Positions 1 to 5,962 of a DNA stretch of 5,962 nucleotides are shown here, in pieces (positions within the stretch are counted from its first letter, which is position 1; every line of letters starts with the position of its first letter). The stretch lies in NCBI GenBank assembly GCA_938033975.1, contig CALHKJ010000244.1, positions 1 to 5,962 on the forward strand, written 5' to 3'. The stretch is from an uncultured Saprospiraceae bacterium (GTDB lineage Bacteria > Bacteroidota > Bacteroidia > Chitinophagales > Saprospiraceae). The notes beneath the pieces are model-generated. The model was given only the letters and a program-made list of their open reading frames with translations. It was not told the origin of the DNA and ran no database searches. The translations under genes were made by a program, and so were the position numbers.

Positions 1-1839
1 GGTTATGTTAGTATTGCAGGTGATATACTTGCTACAGGTACAACCAGTAAAACAAAGGCAGAGATTGATTCTGAAGTAGATTTTATTGGAGGACAGATTA
101 GTTCTTATTCAGGAGGAATATTTGCAAGTTCTCTTACCAAGCACAAAGAAGCTTTATTGGACTTGACTTCAGATATTTTATATAATCCAACATTTAATGT
201 GGATGAATTTGAAAAATTAAAAAAGCAATACATTTCAAATATTCAAACTGAAAAAACAGATCCTAACAGTATGGCAGGAAACGTTGCCGATGTCTTAAAT
301 TATGGAAGAAACCATCCATATGGTGAATCACAAACAGAGCAGACTATTGAAAACGTAAAGTTGGAAAGTTGTAAAAAATACTATAACGATTTTTTCAAAC
401 CGAATAATGCTTATCTAATTATAGTAGGTGATGTAAGTTTAGCTGAAGCAAAGAAAGATGCAAATAAGTATTTTGGTAACTGGCAGAAAGGAGATGTTCC
501 AACAAATAATTATGGGATGCCTGCTGCACCTACTGAAAGAAAAGTATCTTTTGTCAATAAGGAAGCTGCCGTACAATCAATCATAAATGTTACTTATCCA
601 ATTGATTTGAAACCTGGAAGTGATGATGCAATCGCTGCTTCTCTGATGAATTCGATATTAGGTGGTGGTATATTTTCAGGTAGGCTTATGCAAAACCTAA
701 GAGAAGATAAGGCATTCACCTATGGAGCTAGATCTAGATTAAGTACTGATCCATTGGTTGGTGAGTTCAATGCTTTTGCAAGTGTGCGAAATGAAGTGAC
801 TGATAGCTCAGTTACAGAATTCATTTACGAATTAGAAAGAATGATTACTGAGCCAGTTTCAGAAGATGATTTACAATTGGCTAAAAATTCAAACGCAGGT
901 GCTTTTGCAAGATCATTGGAAAGCCCCCAAACCTTAGCTAGATATGCCTTGAATATTGTGAAGTACGATTTACCAGCTGACTACTATGAAACTTACTTAG
1001 AAAAATTAGAAGCAGTTTCAGTGAGTGATATTACTGCAATGGCTAAAAAGTATATCAGGCCAAACAATGCAAACATCATTGTTGTTGGTAACAAGGAAGA
1101 AGTTGCTGAGAAGCTAAAAGTATTTGATTCAAATGGTGAAATTGATTACTACGATGCCTTCGGTAATGTAGTAGAAAATGTCAGTGTAATGCCAACTGAT
1201 ATTGATGCAGCTGGCGTGATTGAAAAATATGTTAGTTCAATTTCGAAGGGTAAAGGTCTTGATGGTATTAAGTCGTTACATCAGAAATACACAATGGCAG
1301 CAATGGGACAAGAAATTGATATTGATCTTTACATAAAAGAGAGAAGCAAACTGGCAATGAAAATGGAGATGAATGGTATGGTGATGATGGAACAAAAATT
1401 TGATGGTATGAAAGCGCAGATGTCTGGCATGGGCCAAAACAAAATCGAAGAAGAAGGCGAATTGTTTGACCAAATGAAAGGACAAGCACAGATTATCGAG
1501 CAGGCTTACTATGCCGAAAATGGGTATAAAACTGAATTGAAAGGACTTGAAGAAATAGATGGTGTTCAAGTTTATAAGATTGGAGTGGTATCACCTACTG
1601 ATGCTAAATTTACAGAATTTTATGAAGTTGAAACTGGTTATTTGGTTCGCACTGTCAAGGTTGATGCTGCGTCTGGAGTTACCGCGATTACGAATCTTTC
1701 GGATTATCAAGAAGTTGAAGGTTACATTTTCCCAATGAAAATTGTCACAACAGGAGGTTCTCCTGCACCAATTGAAATGATTGGAAAGTCAGTGATTATT
1801 AATCCTGATTTATCAGACGATATATTTATAATAGAATAA
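1..1839 (+). CDS. M16 family peptidase homologue, probably non-catalytic, with C-terminal LolA-like domain (5' end missing)
   Basis: The frame is open from base 1 to the TAA at 1837-1839 (612 visible residues), so the true start lies upstream; the TTG at 157 is internal. Residues 1-14 align without gaps to the segment around the M16 zinc motif HxxEH, ending in the usual GT, but the motif positions read S4-I-A-G7-D8. Both histidines and the glutamate are gone, although a Glu sits at the spacing of the third ligand (E84). HPYG (105-108) and the second M16 domain (about 119-370) follow, with GRLMQNLRED and a conserved Arg/Tyr pair (R234, Y241) like that of inactive M16B subunits. Residues about 400-612 resemble the LolA/LppX-like beta fold fused to many Bacteroidota M16 proteins, including a Met-rich strand region (453-477). 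I infer a periplasmic, non-catalytic partner of an active M16 protease, which may be encoded just upstream. Family assignment is firm; the loss of activity is inferred from the motif. Confidence 0.9.
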   Translation, partial: GYVSIAGDILATGTTSKTKAEIDSEVDFIGGQISSYSGGIFASSLTKHKEALLDLTSDILYNPTFNVDEFEKLKKQYISNIQTEKTDPNSMAGNVADVLNYGRNHPYGESQTEQTIENVKLESCKKYYNDFFKPNNAYLIIVGDVSLAEAKKDANKYFGNWQKGDVPTNNYGMPAAPTERKVSFVNKEAAVQSIINVTYPIDLKPGSDDAIAASLMNSILGGGIFSGRLMQNLREDKAFTYGARSRLSTDPLVGEFNAFASVRNEVTDSSVTEFIYELERMITEPVSEDDLQLAKNSNAGAFARSLESPQTLARYALNIVKYDLPADYYETYLEKLEAVSVSDITAMAKKYIRPNNANIIVVGNKEEVAEKLKVFDSNGEIDYYDAFGNVVENVSVMPTDIDAAGVIEKYVSSISKGKGLDGIKSLHQKYTMAAMGQEIDIDLYIKERSKLAMKMEMNGMVMMEQKFDGMKAQMSGMGQNKIEEEGELFDQMKGQAQIIEQAYYAENGYKTELKGLEEIDGVQVYKIGVVSPTDAKFTEFYEVETGYLVRTVKVDAASGVTAITNLSDYQEVEGYIFPMKIVTTGGSPAPIEMIGKSVIINPDLSDDIFIIE

Positions 1840-1857
1840 TTGCATTTACCATAGTTG

Positions 1858-1892
1858 AAAAGGCTTAGCTCATTTAGAGTTAAGCCTTTTTT
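1858..1892. terminator. Bidirectional intrinsic terminator between convergent genes
   Basis: Two 14-base arms (1858-1871 and 1877-1890) pair fully, with one G-U wobble, around the five-base loop ATTTA. The plus strand ends in six T (1887-1892), followed after one C by four more. Read on the minus strand the same stem ends in four T. It lies 18 bases after the M16 stop and 19 bases beyond the galM stop, so it can serve both convergent genes, more strongly on the plus side. Confidence 0.85.
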
Positions 1893-1911
1893 CTTTTAAT
1901 GTGATTTGCAA

Positions 1912-2811
1912 TCAATAATTAAGTCTATAAATACAAGTTTGACGATAAGGTTTGTCCTTCGTTACGAGGGTAGAAGGGAAGGAAGGTTGATTTGGTGAAT
2001 CAGGAAAGTGTTGTGTTTCAAATGCAAAGAACATTTTATTGCCCGTATAAAATTGAATGCCTGGTTGATCAGTATATGCTTCTAAAGTAATATCTGTCAT
2101 CGGACAGTAGGCTGCTGCAGCAAGCTTGATACTTCCAAAACTTGAAACGATGAAATTGTTATCAAATATTCGATCATCCAAGGGTTGAAAGTCACTTAAG
2201 TCGTACTCGTTTATCGCAGGTAAAATTTTGCCAGTTGGGATTCCATCTTCAGTTAATTCCAAAACTCCTTCAGAGTCAATCATAAAAATATGATTTTTTA
2301 AATCAGCTTTGTAGTCCAAGTTAAAATATGTGTGATTAGTCAAATTAACCACTGTGTCCAAATCTGTCTTAGCATAAAAGTTGATTACTAGATCATCTTC
2401 TTCTAAAGAATATTTGCACCTGAAAGTCCGATTTCCAGGAAAGCCATCTTCTAAATGTTTTTTTCTTACTTCAAAGCTAATTTCATTATCTGTGTGATTG
2501 GTCACTTCCCAATTCGTAAGATGCAGTCCTTGAGAACCTGAGTGAAGACAATTTTCTCCCTCATTCTTTTCTAATGTGTATTCTTGACTGTTTAGTGAAA
2601 ATTTAGCTGCTTTAATGCGATTAGCATAAGGACCTACTATTGCACCAGAATATTTGCGTGAACTTTGGTATTTCTTCAACGAAGAATAATGTTCCACGAT
2701 TTGCTTTGGACCTGTTTGGATAGGTATTTTTAAAGAAATAATTCTTGCGCCCAATGGATGCACAATAAGTTCTAGACCGGAAAGTGAGGTGATTTTAAGA
2801 TTTTGAATCAT
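1912..2811 (-). CDS. galM: Aldose 1-epimerase (mutarotase), GalM family
   Basis: Predicted to interconvert the alpha and beta anomers of hexoses such as galactose or glucose, normally the entry step of the Leloir pathway. Family landmarks appear in order: the Y-A-N64-R65 substrate-binding motif, catalytic acid H90 in CLHSG, H160 in TNHTYFNL, D217 in the FDNNF motif (usually DHNF in relatives), QFYTGN (253-258), and the catalytic base E265 in FETQHFPDSPNQPSFPS. At 299 residues it is shorter than typical GalM (about 340-380), mostly through a shorter N-terminal half. No signal peptide is visible, so it is expected in the cytoplasm, unlike the exported GalM homologues common in Bacteroidota. The ATG overlaps the stop of the upstream exported protein (ATGA), and no Shine-Dalgarno sequence precedes it, which suggests translational coupling. 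The stop is TGA at 1912-1914. The true sugar substrate is not fixed by the sequence, since some family members act on other aldoses. Confidence 0.9.
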   Translation of the reverse strand: MIQNLKITSLSGLELIVHPLGARIISLKIPIQTGPKQIVEHYSSLKKYQSSRKYSGAIVGPYANRIKAAKFSLNSQEYTLEKNEGENCLHSGSQGLHLTNWEVTNHTDNEISFEVRKKHLEDGFPGNRTFRCKYSLEEDDLVINFYAKTDLDTVVNLTNHTYFNLDYKADLKNHIFMIDSEGVLELTEDGIPTGKILPAINEYDLSDFQPLDDRIFDNNFIVSSFGSIKLAAAAYCPMTDITLEAYTDQPGIQFYTGNKMFFAFETQHFPDSPNQPSFPSTLVTKDKPYRQTCIYRLNY

Positions 2812-3353
2812 TTAGAGCGACAGTAGTCAGCAACTTCTTCAAATAAAAGGTTTATCTGTTCAGAATACATATCGGATCCAGCGATATCAATTTCATTGGT
2901 TTTGAGGACCCTAGTTACCTCATTTTCTTGAATTACATTCACCTCAACACTTTCTTCATAGTCAAATTCTAATCGTATTAAGTTACCGTTCTTTCTTTTA
3001 GTGGTTTCGATATCATAAAATTCTGCAAGATTGAAAGAATATAAAATATCTCGGCTATCAAAGTCGGACCTCTTAACTGCACTTTCACCAATTAACATGG
3101 CACATTCGCATCGATCTTCCTCAGAAAACTCAATCTCTTTATTCACTACATTAAATGGGTATGTGTTTGATTCTGCATTGGTGAGAATGTCCACAATATC
3201 AGTAATCATGGCATCAAAGTCAGCAACATCAACATCTGTGGTCTTTTCCTTTTGTTTTTTAAGTTTCCAAAGAATCTTGTCCTTAGCAGACTGTTGACCA
3301 GTTGACGCAATCGCCGGCAATAAAAAAATTAATATGAAGTATAAATGTTTCAC
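2808..3353 (-). CDS. Exported protein of unknown function
   Basis: I do not recognise a named family with confidence. The 181-residue product starts with a clear signal peptide: MKH, a hydrophobic core LYFILIFLLPAIA, and a likely signal peptidase I site after A16 (AIA/S) or slightly later. No lipobox cysteine is present. A Lys-rich segment (28-37) follows, then a predicted helix (about 43-60), a C-x-C pair (C82, C84), and a beta-rich C-terminal half (about 104-160) with YSFNLAEF. A final helix ends in a third Cys (C178). The pattern loosely recalls small Bacteroidota periplasmic proteins with a YSFNL-type strand followed by antiparallel sheet; this is an impression, not a match. The start must be GTG (3351-3353): no ATG lies between it and the upstream in-frame stop at 3384-3386, and the next Met is residue 49. 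It is the first gene of a two-gene unit with galM (ATGA overlap). Confidence 0.75.
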   Translation of the reverse strand: MKHLYFILIFLLPAIASTGQQSAKDKILWKLKKQKEKTTDVDVADFDAMITDIVDILTNAESNTYPFNVVNKEIEFSEEDRCECAMLIGESAVKRSDFDSRDILYSFNLAEFYDIETTKRKNGNLIRLEFDYEESVEVNVIQENEVTRVLKTNEIDIAGSDMYSEQINLLFEEVADYCRSK

Positions 3354-3384
3354 GTATGGATCAAAAAATATAAATTTAAACTCT

Positions 3385-3392
3385 TATTTTTG
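3385..3392 (+). promoter_or_regulatory. Possible Bacteroidota -7 promoter box (TAnnTTTG) for the DUF2911 gene
   Basis: TATTTTTG matches the Bacteroidota primary-sigma -7 consensus TAnnTTTG exactly. It would place the transcript start near 3399 and leave a leader of about 45 bases before the ATG at 3444. No good TTTG-type -33 box is seen at the usual distance upstream, and the region is very AT-rich, so a chance match is possible. Confidence 0.35.
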
Positions 3393-3413
3393 ATTACAAA
3401 TCAAATTACAAAT
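3393..3413. repeat. Two perfect 9-bp direct repeats in the divergent intergenic region
   Basis: ATTACAAAT occurs at 3393-3401 and again at 3405-3413, with a 12-base period. The copies lie just after the candidate -7 box and cover the predicted transcript start of the DUF2911 gene. This position would suit a regulator site, but low-complexity AT-rich DNA produces such repeats readily. Confidence 0.35.
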
Positions 3414-3443
3414 TTTTAACATATATTATAATTTTAATTTATT

Positions 3444-4286
3444 ATGAAAAAATACTTATTAGCTACTGTTTTATTGTGTCTTAGCGTACTAATCGCACAA
3501 GCACAGGTAAAAACTCCTGCAGCTAGTCCATTATCAAAGGTTGAACAGAGTGTTGGAATGACGGATGTCTCAATTGAATATTCAAGACCAAGTGCCAAGG
3601 ATAGGACTATTTTTGGAGATTTGGTGCCATACGGCAAAAAATGGCGTACGGGTGCAAATCGTGCGACAAAAATCAGTTTCAGTACAGATGTGAATGTAGG
3701 CGGGGTTGACCTTGCTGCTGGGAAATATGCTTTATATTCTATGCCAGGCGAAGCTTCATGGGATATCTACTTTTATACAGATACTAGTGGTGGTGGTGTA
3801 CCATCAGATTGGGATGATGAAAAGGTAGCGGCAAGCTTTAGTGTAAAGCCAAGTAGGTCTGCTATGATGGTTGAGACAATGCTTATCAACCTGAATAATC
3901 TTAGAAATGATGGGGCTACTATTGATATATGTTGGGAAAACACTGTTGTCTCAATTCCTTTATCTGTACCTTCTGACAAATTGGTTATGGAGTCTATTGA
4001 AAAGACAATGGCAGGTCCTTCTGGAAATGATTATTACAATGCAGCAAGATATTATAGAGAATCAGGTAAAGATCTTGACAAAGCATTAACGTGGATGAAC
4101 AAGTCTTTAGAAATGAACGGAGAAAGATTTTGGACTTTAAGACAAAAAGCACTTTTATTAGCTGATATGGGCAAAAAATCAGAAGCTATTGAAATTGCAA
4201 AAAGATCAATTGAATTGGCTAAAGAAGCCGGTAATGATGGCTATGTAAAAAGTAATACACAGTCAATTGCTGAATGGATGAAATAA
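3444..4286 (+). CDS. Exported DUF2911 domain protein with C-terminal TPR-like repeats
   Basis: The 280-residue product has a textbook signal peptide (MKKYLLATVL..., cleavage expected after AQA20), so it is periplasmic or surface-located. Residues about 25-175 form a DUF2911 domain, recognised by ASPLSKVEQSVGMTDVSIEY, then RPSAKDRTIFGDLVPYGKKW and RTGANRAT, later AAGKYALYSMPGE and DICWENTVVSIPL. The biochemical role of DUF2911 is not known; the domain is frequent in Bacteroidota. Residues about 195-265 are helical, with YYNAARYYRESGKDLDKALT and ALLLADMGKKSEAIEIAKRS. These fit one and a half to two TPR units and suggest protein-protein contact. The ATG is chosen because it directly starts the signal peptide. 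No Shine-Dalgarno sequence is present, as is usual for this phylum. It appears to be a single-gene transcript: divergent neighbour upstream, strong terminator downstream. Confidence 0.9.
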   Translation: MKKYLLATVLLCLSVLIAQAQVKTPAASPLSKVEQSVGMTDVSIEYSRPSAKDRTIFGDLVPYGKKWRTGANRATKISFSTDVNVGGVDLAAGKYALYSMPGEASWDIYFYTDTSGGGVPSDWDDEKVAASFSVKPSRSAMMVETMLINLNNLRNDGATIDICWENTVVSIPLSVPSDKLVMESIEKTMAGPSGNDYYNAARYYRESGKDLDKALTWMNKSLEMNGERFWTLRQKALLLADMGKKSEAIEIAKRSIELAKEAGNDGYVKSNTQSIAEWMK

Positions 4287-4304
4287 TATTATCTGATAAG
4301 AAAT

Positions 4305-4343
4305 AAAAAGGAGGCTGAATCTAACATTCAGCCTCTTTTTTTT
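4305..4343 (+). terminator. Intrinsic terminator after the DUF2911 gene
   Basis: A perfect 10-base stem (4311-4320 pairing with 4326-4335) encloses the loop CTAAC and is followed by eight T (4336-4343). The A-run before the stem (4305-4309) can extend the pairing into the T-tract. It begins 18 bases after the TAA stop and separates the DUF2911 gene from mutS2. Confidence 0.92.
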
Positions 4344-4388
4344 GTTTAATATCCAACTAGATTCAAACAGTAATTACATCTTTACATT

Positions 4389-5962
4389 ATGCTTTTATAC
4401 CCAGAAGATATATTTGAAAAACTTGAGTTTGATAAAATTATTGAGCTTACGCAAAAGTATTGTAAAGGTGAAAGGGCTAAGAGTATTTTAAAGAAGCCTG
4501 CTATTTACAATCAGAAAGCAAGAATAGAAAGAATGCTTTCTGAAGTATTTGAGCTCAAACAAATGACAGAAGATGGTAAGCCTATCCCTTTGAGAGTTTA
4601 TCATAACATAGATGAATCTCTATTTTGGTTACGTAAAATTGATTCAGTCTTAGAGATTGAAAATATTTTGGAAATCTATGATCATATATGGTCGGTATTT
4701 GAATTGGATAAAACTTTTAAAGATCCTGCGAATAAAAAGAGATATCCTCATACAACAGAAATATTACAGCAAGTTCAATTTGATGTTAAATTAATTAAAG
4801 AGTATAATAGAATCTTCAATGAAGAAGGTGAGATAAAACCTTCAGCTTCTCCTGAATTGAAGTCAATTGTAAAACTGATTGAATCAAAACAAAGGGAATT
4901 AAATAAAACTTTTGACAAACTTGCCTCAGAATATGCTGCTCAAGGTTTACTAAAAGATAATAAAGAAACCATGCGGGGAGGTCGTAGGGTCATGAGTGTT
5001 CCTGTAGAACACAAGCGACGAATCAAAGGAATCATTCATGATGAGTCTTCTACTGGTAGAACTGTATTCATAGAGCCTGAGGATGTGTTGTACATCAATA
5101 ATCACATCTTTGAACTTGAAGCACAAAAGAGACACGAGATTCGAAAAATTATAAAGGATTTATGTACTACACTTAGACCTTTTTGCGATGACTTCGAATT
5201 GTGGCAAAGGATTATTGTGAGACTTGATTTAATCAATGCAAAAGCAAAACTAGCAATAGAGTACAATGGTCAAAAACCTCAGATTGTAGAAGACCATAGT
5301 TTAAATTTTAGGAAGGCTTATCATCCATTGCTTTTTTTACTTCACTCCAAGATCAACAAACAAGTAGTACCATTTAATCTTGAATTAAATAGGGAAGAAA
5401 GAATATTGGTAATTAGTGGTCCCAATGCAGGCGGAAAATCAGTAACCATGAAGGCAGTTGGTTTGATGTGCCTGATGGTGCAGAGTGGAATGCTCATACC
5501 TGCCTTGCCAGATTCAAAAATTGGTTTATTCAGTCATATACTAGCAGATATTGGTGATCAGCAATCTATTGAAGATGACCTGAGTACTTATAGTTCTCGT
5601 TTGAAAAACATGGAGGTTTTCTTAAAAAGGGCCAGCTCAAAAAGCTTATTTCTTATTGATGAATTTGGTAGTGGAACAGACCCTAAATTAGGAGGTGCAA
5701 TTGCAGAAGCCATTCTAGATGAATTGAATAGGAAAAAGTCATTAGGCATCGTGACAACACATTATTCCAATATCAAAATGTACGCTTATAATGAAGTCAA
5801 CCTTATTAATGGAGCGATGGAATTTAATAAAACTGAGCTGATGCCAACTTACAAATTGGTGGTCGGAAAACCAGGTAGTTCCTTTGCCTACGAGATAGCC
5901 AAAAGTGTTGGTTTGCCTGAGAAGGTTTTAAATAAGGCTAAGCGAAATGCAGGAGAAGGAGC
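4389..5962 (+). CDS. mutS2: MutS2 family DNA/ribosome-associated ATPase (3' end missing)
   Basis: The frame is open from ATG 4389-4391 to the window end: 524 residues of an expected 780-800. The N-terminal part (1 to about 190) is the helical core typical of MutS2, beginning LYPEDIFEKLEFDKI. It is followed by MRGGRRVMSVPVEHKRRIKG (195-214) and TGRTVFIEPEDV (222-233), hallmarks that separate MutS2 from MutS1. The ATPase domain is complete in its motifs: Walker A GPNAGGKS (344-351), the DQQSIEDDLSTYSSRL signature (390-405), Walker B LFLIDEFGSGTDP with D424/E425, and the TTHYSN switch histidine H458. The MutS1 mismatch-recognition domain is absent, as expected. The C-terminal Smr nuclease domain would lie beyond the window. 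Members restrain homologous recombination, and in Bacillus subtilis one acts on collided ribosomes; which role applies here is unknown. No Shine-Dalgarno sequence is seen. The gene follows a terminator, so it needs its own promoter within 4344-4388, where I found no convincing box. Confidence 0.96.
   Translation, partial: MLLYPEDIFEKLEFDKIIELTQKYCKGERAKSILKKPAIYNQKARIERMLSEVFELKQMTEDGKPIPLRVYHNIDESLFWLRKIDSVLEIENILEIYDHIWSVFELDKTFKDPANKKRYPHTTEILQQVQFDVKLIKEYNRIFNEEGEIKPSASPELKSIVKLIESKQRELNKTFDKLASEYAAQGLLKDNKETMRGGRRVMSVPVEHKRRIKGIIHDESSTGRTVFIEPEDVLYINNHIFELEAQKRHEIRKIIKDLCTTLRPFCDDFELWQRIIVRLDLINAKAKLAIEYNGQKPQIVEDHSLNFRKAYHPLLFLLHSKINKQVVPFNLELNREERILVISGPNAGGKSVTMKAVGLMCLMVQSGMLIPALPDSKIGLFSHILADIGDQQSIEDDLSTYSSRLKNMEVFLKRASSKSLFLIDEFGSGTDPKLGGAIAEAILDELNRKKSLGIVTTHYSNIKMYAYNEVNLINGAMEFNKTELMPTYKLVVGKPGSSFAYEIAKSVGLPEKVLNKAKRNAGEG

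Noticed and set aside
1268..1569. Two overlapping minus-strand ORFs, one with a His-rich run
   Set aside because: They are antisense shadows of the M16 gene; the histidines are simply the reverse complement (CAT) of the Met-rich ATG codons.
157..1839. TTG at 157 as the start of the M16 gene
   Set aside because: The same frame is open back to base 1 and encodes conserved M16 sequence there, so the TTG is an internal leucine codon.
3031..3297. Plus-strand ORF of 88 codons inside the exported unknown protein gene
   Set aside because: It lies fully antisense to a gene with a good signal peptide and coupled spacing to galM, and shows no domain or initiation signal of its own.
3362..3370. TATTTTTTG on the minus strand as a -7 box for the exported unknown protein
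   Set aside because: The spacing between TA and TTTG is one base too long, and it would place the transcript start almost on the GTG codon.
3434..4089. Minus-strand ORFs and an extra plus-strand ORF within the DUF2911 gene
   Set aside because: They overlap a recognised domain in other frames and have no motifs or plausible context.
4950..5135. Minus-strand ORF of 61 codons inside mutS2
   Set aside because: It is antisense to a conserved MutS2 region that includes FIEPEDV.

Overview
The window reads as ordinary chromosomal DNA of a low-GC member of the Bacteroidota, most likely a Cytophagales-type marine or soil bacterium. Evidence for this is a DUF2911 protein of Bacteroidota type, an M16 protease homologue with a LolA-like tail of the kind seen in that phylum, the lack of Shine-Dalgarno sequences before the starts, and a TAnnTTTG-type promoter box. 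The genus cannot be fixed from the sequence.

Layout. Positions 1-1839 (+) hold the 3' part of an M16 (insulinase/pitrilysin) family gene whose beginning lies outside the window. Its visible start covers the place where the zinc motif HxxEH should be, and the motif is degenerate (S-I-A-G-D), so this looks like a non-catalytic M16 subunit. A strong hairpin at 1858-1892 probably ends transcription for this gene and for the convergent minus-strand pair. That pair is a secreted protein of unknown function (2808-3353) followed by a cytosolic aldose 1-epimerase (1912-2811), joined by an ATGA stop/start overlap. A 90-bp AT-rich divergent intergenic region (3354-3443) carries a possible Bacteroidota promoter and a short direct repeat. 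Then comes a secreted DUF2911 protein with a C-terminal TPR-like segment (3444-4286, +), closed by a clear terminator at 4305-4343. The last gene (4389 to the window end, +) is mutS2, cut off by the window after its ATPase domain.

The genes do not form one pathway. They are separate transcription units: envelope proteolysis or chaperoning (M16/LolA), sugar anomer interconversion (galM plus an unknown exported protein), an envelope protein of unknown role (DUF2911), and DNA/ribosome maintenance (MutS2). No mobile element, CRISPR array, RNA gene or defence island was seen. No convincing undescribed system is present. The points most worth a second look are the dead M16 site joined to a Met-rich LolA-like domain, and the uncharacterised exported protein translationally coupled to galM. 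No gene-free stretch exceeds about 100 bases.
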